From JAVKSL01 sp039583695 (GTDB taxonomy: Bacteria; Actinomycetota; Acidimicrobiia; Acidimicrobiales; JAJPHD01), in assembly GCA_039583695.1 (NCBI GenBank), contig JAVKSL010000027.1, forward strand, positions 1 through 32,074: a DNA stretch of 32,074 bases, given 5' to 3'. The notes under the pieces were generated by a model. The model had not been told where the DNA came from. It made no database searches and was given only the letters and a program-made list of their open reading frames with translations. Every line of letters begins with the position of its first letter. Position 1 is the stretch's first letter. A program made the position numbers and the translations under genes. Of this stretch, positions 23,081-30,871 are shown one piece after another.

Positions 23081-24322
23081 TCAACCTGCCTTGGCCCAGG
23101 CTCCTGGCTGGTTGAATCCGTGGCGACCCCAGCGCCAGGGGGTGAGGGGCAGGGCGCGGGGGTAGTCCTCAAATATCCACCGGGCGAAGTGGCCCGCCCG
23201 CCAGGGGGTGGACGATGCCACCCAGATCGCGCCTCGGACTCCTTTACGGTGCGCCAGGGCCCTGGACAGCAGGCTCGCCAGTTGGTTGTCGAGGGCCACG
23301 CCTGTAGCAATGGCGCGGTGGTAGTCCATGGTGGCACGCCCAGGGTGGCGGGCACCTGCTCTCAGGACGGACCGGGCGGCGAGCGCCCCGGTTTCGAGCG
23401 CCTGGCCTATGCCTTCACCGGTCATGGGATCACCCGCCCGGGCGGCGTCGCCAGCGAACAGCGCCCTTCCGCCGGCCGCGCTGAGCGCGCTGCGTCCGAG
23501 CCGGGTGGGGATTGGCCAGGCGCGGTGCGCCGACTCGGGCCGTGCGCTGGCGCCGAGAAGGGCGCGGATGTGCTCCCGGGCCAACATCTCGGGCCACAGC
23601 TTGGCGAGCTGAGAACCGTGCAAGTTGGCCTTGGCCCGCAGGATGCCGAAGCCAACGTTGGCCCGCCCGCCCGCGAGCGGGAAGGACCATACGTAGCCGG
23701 GGAGCAGGTCGGGCTCGAAGATGACCCACAGCTCGCGCGCCGCCGGGCCGGTCACGTCGGTGAAGTATTGTCGCACGGCGTGCCATTCGCCGTGGTAGCC
23801 AGGCTCGTCGGCGACGCCGAGCAACCGTCGCAGTGGGGACCACATGCCGTCGGCCCCTATGACGTATCGGGCGGAGATCGTTCCGAGGCCTTCCGCCTCG
23901 ATCGATATCGTATCGCTGACCTGGGGGCAGCCGGTCTTCACGAGGCCGTGGCCCTCCGCCACGGTGGCCCCGGCCTGCCGGGCGAGATCGACAAGCGCCG
24001 CGTCCAGATCGATCCGCCGGGCAACGGCGGCGTAGGTCCCCCGGTCCTGGGGGAGCGGAAAGTACCCCACCCGCGTCGATGGAGAGCGGATCCACACGTC
24101 GGTGAGCGGCGTCCACGACGCCACTGCGCTTGGCGAAAGCCCGAAGTGCTCGAGGAGCCTCAGCGCTCCGGTCGTGAGGCCGTCGCCGCAGCACTTGTCC
24201 CGGGGAAAGCGGGCCTTGTCGATCACCACCACCTGGCGGCCCGCACGAGCCAGGGTGATCGCGGCCGCACAGCCGGCTGGCCCAGCCCCAACCACCACCA
24301 CATCGGCGGTAGCGGGGGTCAT
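23081..24322 (-). CDS. Geranylgeranyl reductase family FAD-dependent oxidoreductase
   Basis: A 413-residue flavoprotein. It begins with the FAD-binding Rossmann motif DVVVVGAGPAGCAAAITLARAG and has the DKCCGDGLT segment near 45, the family's Cys-containing PRDKxCGDG motif. Later come YVIGADGMWSPLRRLLG and GRALFAGDAARAGDPMTGEGIGQALETG, the GD FAD-ribityl motif. The family reduces isoprenoid double bonds, for example in menaquinone or lipid side chains, but some members act on other substrates. ATG 24322 overlaps the stop of the epimerase gene (ATGA), so they form an operon. The C-terminal GFNQPGAWAKAG borders the decayed region and may be slightly altered. Confidence 0.88.
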   Translation of the reverse strand: MTPATADVVVVGAGPAGCAAAITLARAGRQVVVIDKARFPRDKCCGDGLTTGALRLLEHFGLSPSAVASWTPLTDVWIRSPSTRVGYFPLPQDRGTYAAVARRIDLDAALVDLARQAGATVAEGHGLVKTGCPQVSDTISIEAEGLGTISARYVIGADGMWSPLRRLLGVADEPGYHGEWHAVRQYFTDVTGPAARELWVIFEPDLLPGYVWSFPLAGGRANVGFGILRAKANLHGSQLAKLWPEMLAREHIRALLGASARPESAHRAWPIPTRLGRSALSAAGGRALFAGDAARAGDPMTGEGIGQALETGALAARSVLRAGARHPGRATMDYHRAIATGVALDNQLASLLSRALAHRKGVRGAIWVASSTPWRAGHFARWIFEDYPRALPLTPWRWGRHGFNQPGAWAKAG

Positions 24323-25224
24323 TTCCCGGACTTGGCGGTGACCGCCCGGAGGGCGTCCTCCAGCTCGGCGTGGGCGAACTCGTAGCCCGTGGCTTGCAGC
24401 TGGGCGGGCATGACCCGCTGGCTGGCGAGCACCATGTCGGTGACCATCTCCTTGCCTAGAGCCGCCGACAGGGCAAATGCTGGCACCGGCAGCGGAGCAG
24501 GGCGGTTGAGGACCTTGGAGAGCGTGGCGGTGAAGGTGGCGTTGGTGACCGGGTTGGGGGCTGTGGCGTTGAGCGGGCCATCGACCGAATCGTTGGCCAG
24601 GGCATGAAGGATCGCCCCCACCTCGTCGGTGAGGCTCACCCAGCTCATGTATTGGTTTCCCGAGCCCAGGCGGCCGCCCATGCCGAGGCGGGCCAGCGGA
24701 AGCGTCTTGGCCAGGACGCCGCCACCCGGCCCCAGCACCACACCGGTGCGCAGGTTGACCACCCTGATCCCAGACTGGCGCGCCACATTGGCTGTGGCTT
24801 CCCAGGCCACGCACAGCTCGGCCAGGAATCCCTTGCCGGGGGAGCTGGACTCGTCGAGGATCTCGGCGCCCCGGTCTCCGTAATAGCCGATCGCAGAGCC
24901 ACTGACCAGCACGGAGGGCGGGCGTCTCATCGCTGCGAGAGCTCCGCAGAGCACGCGGGTGCCGTCGATGCGGCTGTCTTGGATCGCGGCCTTCACCTCC
25001 TCGGTCCAACGATGCTCACCAATGCCGACCCCGGCCAGGTGTACCACCGCCTCGATCCCAACCAGCTTGTCGGTGTCGAGCTGGCCGGCTCGTATGTCCC
25101 AGTGCAGCTGGCCGGGTCCCGCGGGACCCCGCACCAGGCGCACCACCTCGTGGCCTGCGCGCTCCAACGCTTGAACCAGGGTGGTGCCTATGAATCCATT
25201 GGAGCCGGTTACCAGAACCCTCAT
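24319..25224 (-). CDS. TIGR01777 family NAD(P)-dependent epimerase (YfcH-like)
   Basis: A 301-residue extended short-chain dehydrogenase-like protein. The cofactor motif TGSNGFIG (residues 6-13) opens the Rossmann fold; VVHLAGVGIGEHRWTEEVKAAI and LVSGSAIGYYGDRGAEILDE carry the Ser and YYG catalytic region. The C-terminal DUF1731 part (VPAFALSAALGKEMVTDMVLASQRVMPAQLQATGYEF) is typical of this family, whose substrate is unknown. ATG 25224 is chosen over two upstream in-frame ATGs because it sits seven bases after TAGGGT (25237-25232), consistent with a leaderless mRNA. It overlaps the flavoprotein gene. Confidence 0.9.
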   Translation of the reverse strand: MRVLVTGSNGFIGTTLVQALERAGHEVVRLVRGPAGPGQLHWDIRAGQLDTDKLVGIEAVVHLAGVGIGEHRWTEEVKAAIQDSRIDGTRVLCGALAAMRRPPSVLVSGSAIGYYGDRGAEILDESSSPGKGFLAELCVAWEATANVARQSGIRVVNLRTGVVLGPGGGVLAKTLPLARLGMGGRLGSGNQYMSWVSLTDEVGAILHALANDSVDGPLNATAPNPVTNATFTATLSKVLNRPAPLPVPAFALSAALGKEMVTDMVLASQRVMPAQLQATGYEFAHAELEDALRAVTAKSGK

Positions 25225-25234
25225 GTCCATGACC

Positions 25235-26950
25235 CTAGGGGTCGGGAGCGGCGCTGAAGGACAGCTTGTCACCCGGTCGGGCTTGGGCGATCAATGCAAT
25301 GTCAGCGGCCACGACCACCGCAATCACCGGATAGCCCCCAGTGGTTGGGTGGTTGGCGAGGAGCACGATTGGTTGACCGTTGGGGGGCACCTGAATTGCG
25401 CCGAGCACCATCGGTTCAGGGAGTAGCTCCGCTTGAGAGTTGATCCTTGCCAGGGCCGGACCCAGCAGCCGGGCGCCGGTGCGGTCGCAGGCAGCTGTCA
25501 CCTGCCACACCGAGCTGAGCAGGGTGGTCACAGATTGGGCCGTGAACCAATCGTCCCTCGGACCCATGAGCACCCGGACTTTTCGAGCCTCCCCGGCAGG
25601 CCTGTCCGAGAAGCCCGTGGCTGCGCTCGGCCCGGACCCGGCGCTCGGCCCGGACCCGACGCTCGGCCCGGACCCGACGCTCGGCCCGGAACCGACGCTC
25701 GGCCCGGACCCGACGCTCGGCCCGGACCCGACGCTCGGCCCCGGCATCTCGGCAGGGCGGCCGATTGAGACCCGGTCGCCGTCTCGCAAGGGTGCCGGAC
25801 CCAAGCCTGCCAGCGTATCGGCAGACCTGCTTCCCAGAACAGGCGGCGCTGCTATCCCGCCGGCAATGCCCACGTAGGTCCTAACCCCGGTCCTGATAGG
25901 GCCAACGGACAGCGTCGATCCAGCTGGCACCGCGATTGGGCTGTTCATGGGTATGGCCTCCCCGTCCAGCGTGGCCTCCACGAGCCCGCCGGTCAGGGCC
26001 ATCAAGCTGGCCGTGTCGGCACGGAGCTGTGGTCCGAGCGCGGTCGCTTCCAGACCGGCGGCACCGGGCGTGTTGCCCACGAGAGCGTTGGCCCAGAGCA
26101 GGCTGGGCAGGTCCACGGCTCCCGCCCGGGGAACACCGAAGCTGGCGAGACCGACGCGACCTTGATCCTGGATCGTTGTGAGGGGCCCGGCCTTCACGAC
26201 GACGAGGGTCCCGCCAAGCTCAGCTGGCCCAACTGCAGCCGTGAGCTCTGGACCAGGCGCGGGGTCCGTTGCTGGTGTCGACCCCCTGGGCATCCGCCCA
26301 CGGGATCTCGGGACGAATCGAACCCTGCGGCCTGGCACGAAGGGACTCGGTGGCCACTTCCCGGCGTCGAACGCCACGACAGAGGTGCTCCCCAGCAGGC
26401 GCCATCCACCGGGGGTGGCCTGCGGGTAGACACCGGTGTGCTCGCCGGCCATCCCCACCGACCCGGCGGGCACTCGCGTTCGCGGCACGGCGCGGCGGGG
26501 GAGGACGAGGGAGTGATCCAGGCCGGTCAGGTAGGCGAATCCCGGTGAGAACCCGACGAACCCAACCCGGTACACCGGTGCCGAGTGGCGCCGGACGACC
26601 TCCTCCGAGCTGATACCCAAGGTGTCCGCTACCTCCACCAGGTCCGGACCGTCGTAAGTCACCGGGACTTCGAGCGGCTCCTCGTCCTCGCCCCCGCCCC
26701 GCCCTCTACCCTGGTCCTCGCCCCCGCCTCCATCACCGAGCAACGCCATTAGCTCCGCAGGACCTCCAAAGCCCATCCGCGCAACCCTGCCGGGGTCGAA
26801 CCTCACGAGCACCGTCCTGGCCCCCACCACCACCTCTTCTATGTCGGGGAGCCCACTCGCCAGGACTGCCTCACGAAGGTGATGGGCGGCGTCCTGGCTT
26901 GCCACCTCCACCAGCAGCGCCGTGGCTCCCATGTGGCGTACCTCGCTCAT
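25235..26950 (-). CDS. pxpBC: 5-oxoprolinase subunits B and C fused
   Basis: A 571-residue fusion of PxpB (KipI-like, about residues 1-215) and PxpC (KipA-like, about 235-571). With PxpA these cleave 5-oxoproline to glutamate using ATP. The PxpB part has RHSAPVYRVGFVGFSPGFAYLTGLD, VPAGSVGMAGEHTGVYPQATPGGW and SPFVPGRRVRF. The PxpC part has VKAGPLTTIQDQGRVGLASFGVPRAGAVD and NHPTTGGYPVIAVV. Two low-complexity linkers stand out: a Gly/Glu/Arg-rich one near 75-92 and a repeated GPSVGS block near 404-442. ATG 26950 has GAGGGGAG upstream. pxpA lies 4.2 kb away, past radA and five other genes. Confidence 0.93.
   Translation of the reverse strand: MSEVRHMGATALLVEVASQDAAHHLREAVLASGLPDIEEVVVGARTVLVRFDPGRVARMGFGGPAELMALLGDGGGGEDQGRGRGGGEDEEPLEVPVTYDGPDLVEVADTLGISSEEVVRRHSAPVYRVGFVGFSPGFAYLTGLDHSLVLPRRAVPRTRVPAGSVGMAGEHTGVYPQATPGGWRLLGSTSVVAFDAGKWPPSPFVPGRRVRFVPRSRGRMPRGSTPATDPAPGPELTAAVGPAELGGTLVVVKAGPLTTIQDQGRVGLASFGVPRAGAVDLPSLLWANALVGNTPGAAGLEATALGPQLRADTASLMALTGGLVEATLDGEAIPMNSPIAVPAGSTLSVGPIRTGVRTYVGIAGGIAAPPVLGSRSADTLAGLGPAPLRDGDRVSIGRPAEMPGPSVGSGPSVGSGPSVGSGPSVGSGPSVGSGPSAGSGPSAATGFSDRPAGEARKVRVLMGPRDDWFTAQSVTTLLSSVWQVTAACDRTGARLLGPALARINSQAELLPEPMVLGAIQVPPNGQPIVLLANHPTTGGYPVIAVVVAADIALIAQARPGDKLSFSAAPDP
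25625..25742 (-). repeat. 18-bp tandem repeat, about 6.5 copies, in pxpBC
   Basis: Units of gctcggcccggacccgac (plus strand) start at 25625, 25643, 25661, 25679, 25697 and 25715, with a partial at 25733. The first and fourth differ by one base. They encode GPSVGS repeats in a linker inside the PxpC half. The unit keeps the reading frame. Confidence 0.95.
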
Positions 26951-27025
26951 CTGCTCCCCTCACGGTGACACCGTTACGGACTCATCCTGACCCTAAGTGT
27001 CACACCCCTTGCGTAGAGTTGCGGC

Positions 27026-28429
27026 ATGTCTCGATCAAAGCTCATTCACCGCTGCAGTGAGTGCGGCGCCTCCCACCTGAGATGGGCTGGGCGCTGCGGC
27101 GCCTGCGGGGCGTGGAACTGCTTGGTCGAGGAGTCGGAGGTGATCGGTGGATCGGATGCTCCGCCGGCGCCCAGCTGGGAGCGGCCCTCGCTGCTCGCGG
27201 ATGTGGACGCGGGCAGCTTTGCGCCGTGCCTCACGGGCTTGGCCGAGCTCGACCGGGTGCTGGCCGGGGGCCTCGTACCTGGTTCGGTGACCCTGCTCGG
27301 CGGTGAGCCCGGCATTGGCAAGTCGACCCTGCTGCTGCAAGCGCTGGCGAACATTGCCGCCAGCGGTGGTCGGACCTTGCTGGTGTCGGCCGAGGAGTCA
27401 CCTCATCAGGTCAGGTTGCGGGCCGAGCGGTTGGGCGCGCTTGGTGCGGGGCTGTGGCTGGTGAGTGAGACCTCCCTGGCGGGAGCGCTCGCAGCCATCG
27501 CCGAGGTCGGGCCCGACGTGGTGGTCGTAGACTCCATCCAGACCGTGGCTGACCCCGAGCTCGGCGCTGCTCCTGGGAGCGTCACCCAGGTCAGAGAGTG
27601 CGCCTGCCGCCTGGTGAGGGTGGCCAAGGCAACGAGTCCGGCCGGGCCGGCCGTTGTCCTGGTCGGCCACGTCACCAAGGACGGCTCCCTCGCCGGACCC
27701 CGAGTGCTGGAGCACGTGGTGGACACCGTCTTGTCTTTCGAGGGCGAGCGTCACCACGCACTCCGTCTTGTCCGGGCCACCAAGCACCGCTTCGGGCCGA
27801 CAGGTGAGCTGGGCCTGTTCGAGATGACCGGTTCCGGGCTCGTGGGTGTCAGCGACCCGAGCGCGCTGCTATTGGGTGACCGGCGTCCCGGCGCGGCGGG
27901 CGCCGTGGTGGTGCCGGCGATGGAGGGCCAGCGCCCCCTGCTGGTCGAGGTGCAGGCCCTGGTCTCGCGAACCAACGCAGCGATGCCCCGGCGTTCTGCC
28001 CAGGGACTCGACGGTGGCCGTGTCGCCCTGCTGCTGGCCGTCCTCCAGCGCCACGCGCAGGTATCGCTCGGTTCGCACGACGTGTTCGCCTCCGCTGTCG
28101 GTGGGGTTCGCGTTGTGGAGCCCGCAGCGGATCTGGCCGTGGCCCTGGCGCTGGTTTCGGCGGTCAGCGGGAGAGCCATAGGCTCGGACCTGGTCGCGTT
28201 TGGGGAGGTCGGGCTGGGTGGGGAGGTCCGCCAGGTTGCCCAAGTCGGGCGCCGTCTGGGGGAGGCCGCCCGGTTGGGGTTCAGGAGGGCAGTGGTCCCG
28301 GCGTCGTCACCCGAGGGCCCACCCGGCATGGAGCTGGTTCGCGTGGCTGGCGTGGTCGAGGCGCTTGACCGGCTGGCGCTCGGAGGTGAGTGGGCACGAT
28401 GGCCTGTCCCCGCTGAGCAATTTTCCTAG
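27026..28429 (+). CDS. radA: DNA repair protein RadA
   Basis: A RecA-like ATPase and branch-migration helicase used in recombination repair. The 467-residue protein starts with a Cys4 zinc finger (Cys10, Cys13, Cys24, Cys27). Then come Walker A GGEPGIGKST (92-101), Walker B DVVVVDSIQ (164-172), the RadA-specific motif at 253-257 and a C-terminal Lon-protease-like domain. The RadA motif reads KHRFG where KNRFG is usual, an Asn-to-His change. ATG 27026 lies six bases after TAGAGT (27014-27019), suggesting a leaderless mRNA. It is divergent from pxpBC with only 75 bases between, so the two promoters adjoin. Confidence 0.95.
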   Translation: MSRSKLIHRCSECGASHLRWAGRCGACGAWNCLVEESEVIGGSDAPPAPSWERPSLLADVDAGSFAPCLTGLAELDRVLAGGLVPGSVTLLGGEPGIGKSTLLLQALANIAASGGRTLLVSAEESPHQVRLRAERLGALGAGLWLVSETSLAGALAAIAEVGPDVVVVDSIQTVADPELGAAPGSVTQVRECACRLVRVAKATSPAGPAVVLVGHVTKDGSLAGPRVLEHVVDTVLSFEGERHHALRLVRATKHRFGPTGELGLFEMTGSGLVGVSDPSALLLGDRRPGAAGAVVVPAMEGQRPLLVEVQALVSRTNAAMPRRSAQGLDGGRVALLLAVLQRHAQVSLGSHDVFASAVGGVRVVEPAADLAVALALVSAVSGRAIGSDLVAFGEVGLGGEVRQVAQVGRRLGEAARLGFRRAVVPASSPEGPPGMELVRVAGVVEALDRLALGGEWARWPVPAEQFS

Positions 28430-28432
28430 AAG

Positions 28433-28446
28433 CCTGACCCGTCAGG
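28433..28446 (+). terminator. Weak hairpin after radA
   Basis: CCTGA-CCCG-TCAGG (five-bp stem, four-base loop) followed by GTTGTTGT lies four bases after the radA stop. It may act as a weak terminator; the tail is poor in T. Confidence 0.35.
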
Positions 28447-28543
28447 GTTGTTGTCAGTGAGGTTACGCCGCCAGGCGGGAACCTAGGGCGCCCCGAGCAG
28501 CGCTTTTGGGTTCGGCCGGCCAAGCCCCGCCAGAGAGTTAGAG

Positions 28544-28561
28544 ATCGGTAGACCTACCGAT
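28544..28561. promoter_or_regulatory. 18-bp palindrome at the end of the small gene
   Basis: ATCGGTAG-AC-CTACCGAT: perfect eight-base arms around two bases, or a seven-bp stem with GACC loop in RNA. It overlaps the stop of the minus-strand small gene. No T-run follows on either strand, so it is not a clear intrinsic terminator; a protein site is possible. Confidence 0.4.
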
Positions 28562-28781
28562 GGCCGTGGTCCAAGCGACTCACCGCGGCCCGGTGCATCT
28601 CCTTGGTGAGCGCTTCTTCATACGCCGCCTCGCGCCGCTCGCGCTCCGTCTGCGCCGCGGCCAAGCGCCTCACCGCGGCCCGGTGGGCAGCGGCGGTTGA
28701 GCTGATCCATTCGAGCTGGTCCGTCAGATCGTCATCGACTCCATGGTCGTCGGCCCCTCCTCGGACCTTGATGCTGTGCAT
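28554..28781 (-). CDS. Small coiled-coil hypothetical protein
   Basis: A 75-residue product with a charged, Ala/Arg/Glu-rich helix (STAAAHRAAVRRLAAAQTERERREAAYEEALTKEMHRAAVSRL) likely to form a coiled coil. HRAAVRRL and HRAAVSRL are internal repeats, matching a 25-bp near-direct DNA repeat at 28571-28595 and 28661-28685. The N-terminus before QLEWI is variable, and no strong ribosome site was seen, so the start at 28781 is uncertain. The stop codon lies inside the palindrome at 28544-28561. I do not recognise a family. Confidence 0.5.
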   Translation of the reverse strand: MHSIKVRGGADDHGVDDDLTDQLEWISSTAAAHRAAVRRLAAAQTERERREAAYEEALTKEMHRAAVSRLDHGHR

Positions 28782-28834
28782 GCCTTTGCTATCGGCAATT
28801 GGAGTCGATCACAAAAGGGCTCGGTCCAAATCTG

Positions 28835-29770
28835 TCAGGCCGCGCTGCGGGTGTCCGTGCCAGCCCCATCCTGGTGCCACGGCCCCTGGCGGCAGCGCTC
28901 CTGGGCCTGCGCCATGATCGGGCTGGGGCCGATGAGCACCCTGGCTGCGCTGAGCAGCGCCCAGGTTGTGGGTCGCACGATGGCCGACTCGCCAAGGGGG
29001 GGCCGGACGACGCCGTGCATCTTGCGGGCCCAGTCTGGCAGCACCTCGATCGCTGCCTGGGAGATGATCGCGGATACCACCTTGGTCAACGGGTCCGGTC
29101 CCCAGGCTGAGCACAAGAACTCCATCACCTCATGCGCCTGCTGGCCGCCCTCCAGGTCGGATCTGACCGACGCCAGGTAGTCCTCGACCTCGGCGGCGCT
29201 CGCTGGCACATCCGTCGCCCCCAGTCGCTCGGCCACCACGACGTTCTCCGCCAGATAGCGATCGATGTCCCGACCGCGGATCGGCGTTGGGTGATAGCGG
29301 GTGTGCGCCCTCAAGAAGCTCCACACCTCAGCAACGTGAATCCAGCGCAGCAAGTCGGGATCGTTGGCCGAGTAGGGTCGCCCATCCGGTGCGGTTCCCA
29401 CCACACGCTGGTGGACCGCCTTGACGATGTCGATCATGGTCTCGGCAACCGGCGTGGAGCCGTAAGTGGTGGCGGCGACGAACGACGAGGTCCGGGAAAG
29501 CCGGCGAAGTGGATCCGTGCGGTAGTCCGAGTGCTCCAACACGCCCGCAAGGGCGAGAGGATGCAGGGCCTGGAGCATCAGCGCGCTCACCCCGCCGACG
29601 AACATGGACAGATCCTCGTGCACCTTCCAAGTGACGCTGCCCGGTCCGAACAGGCCCGGATCGCCCGGAGGATCGCGGTACTGCTCCTCGGCGAAGCGCT
29701 CGCTTCCCACCAGCTTGGCCAGCTGGCGGGCGGAAGCCTGCTGGAGTGGTCCGAGAAGGATGGATGTCAT
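28835..29770 (-). CDS. MpaB/DUF2236 family oxygenase-like protein
   Basis: A 311-residue protein of the oxygenase MpaB family (DUF2236), which includes the latex-clearing protein relatives and fungal MpaB. Diagnostic stretches are VTWKVHEDLSMFVGGVSALMLQALHPLALAGVLEHSDYRTDP, FVAATTYGSTPVAETMIDIVKAVHQRV, LLRWIHVAEVWSFLRAHTRYHP and YLAENVVVAERLG. Conserved His residues in HPLAL and WIHVAE fit the proposed b-type heme or metal site of the family. ATG 29770 is eight bases after TACGCT (29784-29779), again near-leaderless. It is divergent from the ridA gene with 50 bases between. The substrate is unknown. Confidence 0.87.
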   Translation of the reverse strand: MTSILLGPLQQASARQLAKLVGSERFAEEQYRDPPGDPGLFGPGSVTWKVHEDLSMFVGGVSALMLQALHPLALAGVLEHSDYRTDPLRRLSRTSSFVAATTYGSTPVAETMIDIVKAVHQRVVGTAPDGRPYSANDPDLLRWIHVAEVWSFLRAHTRYHPTPIRGRDIDRYLAENVVVAERLGATDVPASAAEVEDYLASVRSDLEGGQQAHEVMEFLCSAWGPDPLTKVVSAIISQAAIEVLPDWARKMHGVVRPPLGESAIVRPTTWALLSAARVLIGPSPIMAQAQERCRQGPWHQDGAGTDTRSAA

Positions 29771-29820
29771 CGGTGTGGAGCGTATCTGGCGCTCTATGGC
29801 GCTCAGGTAGCCTCAGCGAG

Positions 29821-30207
29821 ATGACCGACCAGCGAATCCACGTCATCTCGGGGTCGTCCTTCGAGGAAATGTTCGGCTTCAGCCGGGCGGTGAGGGTTGG
29901 GAGCCGGGTGTTCGTCTCGGGAACAGCGCCTGTGTGGGCCGATGGCTCGTGCTCCGAGGACCCCTCTGATCAGGCACATCGCTGCTTCGAGATCATCGCC
30001 GCGGCGCTTTTCGAGGTGGGCGCCGGGTTGGCGGACGTGGTGCGGACTCGCATGTTCCTTACTTCGGCGCAAGATTCCGGGGCAGTCGGGGCCGTGCACC
30101 GAGAGCTCCTCGGTTCCGTGCGGCCGGCCGCGACGATGGTCGTGGTGGCGGCCCTCCTCGATCCACGCTGGAAGGTGGAGATCGAGGTCGAGGCGGCCGT
30201 CCGGTGA
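29821..30207 (+). CDS. RidA family protein (enamine/imine deaminase-like)
   Basis: A 128-residue YjgF/YER057c/UK114-type trimer subunit. The core GFSRAVRVGSRVFVSGTAPVWADGS is followed by DQAHRCFEIIAAALFEVGAGLADVVRTRMFLTSAQD, RPAATMVVVAALLDPRWKVEIEVEAAV. The Arg of VRTRMF matches the conserved substrate-binding Arg105 area of RidA, and the ending KVEIEVEAAV is standard. RidA hydrolyses reactive 2-aminoacrylate-type imines. ATG 29821 lies seven bases after TAGCCT (29808-29813), so the mRNA is probably leaderless. Some family subgroups have other activities, so the exact reaction is unproven. Confidence 0.9.
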   Translation: MTDQRIHVISGSSFEEMFGFSRAVRVGSRVFVSGTAPVWADGSCSEDPSDQAHRCFEIIAAALFEVGAGLADVVRTRMFLTSAQDSGAVGAVHRELLGSVRPAATMVVVAALLDPRWKVEIEVEAAVR

Positions 30208-30260
30208 GCGGGGCCCTCACGCTGGTCCGCTAACCGGTCCTCGTGCCAGCCCGCGTGGTT

Positions 30261-30350
30261 GACTTCTTGCGACTGACTTCTTGCGACTGACTTCTTGCGA
30301 CTGACTTCTTGCGACTGACTTCTTGCGACTGACTTCTTGCGACTGACTTC
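30261..30350. repeat. 14-bp tandem repeat, 6.4 copies to the gap
   Basis: Unit gacttcttgcgact repeats without change from 30261 to 30344, with a partial copy up to the N run. The base pattern resumes as TTGCGAC at 30451-30457 beyond the gap, directly at the 3' end of the RNase P RNA gene. The true array is therefore longer than seen. The unit is not a multiple of three, so it is not coding. Confidence 0.95.
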
Positions 30351-30450
30351 NNNNNNNNNNNNNNNNNNNNNNNNNNNNNNNNNNNNNNNNNNNNNNNNNN
30401 NNNNNNNNNNNNNNNNNNNNNNNNNNNNNNNNNNNNNNNNNNNNNNNNNN
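30351..30450. other. Assembly gap (100 N)
   Basis: Exactly 100 Ns, the conventional spacer for a scaffold join of unknown length. It falls inside the 14-bp tandem array, which probably broke the assembly. Confidence 0.98.
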
Positions 30451-30455
30451 TTGCG

Positions 30456-30829
30456 ACGGTGAGTCGGCCTATAGGCGGGGTTCTGTAGGTCGGCGGGACG
30501 CAATGTCCCGACCGACCCGGTGGCCATCCATCTATGCGGCCTACCTGGGGATATTGGGCGGGCCACCCATCCCACGCTTGGCCTTGCTCCGAGTGGGGTT
30601 TGCCTAGCCGACCGGGTTGCCCCGGTCGCTGGTGCGCTCTTGCCGCACCGTTTCACCCTTACCTGTGCGGGCTGTCGCCCGCCATCGGCGGTCTGTTCTC
30701 TGTGGCACTTTCCTGCGGGTCGCCCCGACTGGCTGCTAGCCAGCACCCTGCCCTGTGGAGCCCCGACCTTCCTCGACCCGGTCCCTGATCTTCCAGGACC
30801 GAGCCGCGACCACCCGGCCGACTCACCGT
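30456..30829 (-). ncRNA. rnpB: RNase P RNA, bacterial type A
   Basis: The RNA component that cuts 5' leaders from pre-tRNAs. On the minus strand the P1 helix is formed by ACGGTGAGTCGGCC (30829-30816) and GGCCGACTCACCGT (30469-30456), exact complements at the two ends. GAGGAAGGTCGGGGCTCC (near 30776) and ACAGGGCAGGGTGCTGGCTA follow the conserved 5' core (CR-I); GGAAAGTGCCACAGAGAACAGACCGCC is the universal mid-core; ACAGAACCCCGCCTATAGGCC near the 3' end is CR-V. The size of about 374 nt fits. Frames over this region are chance. It is placed directly upstream of a tandem array and the assembly gap. Confidence 0.95.
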
Positions 30830-30871
30830 AGCCGCGAGCATACTCCAACGGGGCCCAGCCGCCGCCGCGCT

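Noticed and set aside
22709..24385. 558-residue plus-strand frame
   Set aside because: Mostly antisense to the FAD oxidoreductase gene; its first part overlaps the IS110 fragment out of frame.
30261..30350. CRISPR array
   Set aside because: The units are contiguous 14-bp copies without spacers, and no cas gene is present.
30520..30831. Protein-coding frames near 30520-30831
   Set aside because: The region is the RNase P RNA gene; the frames are chance.
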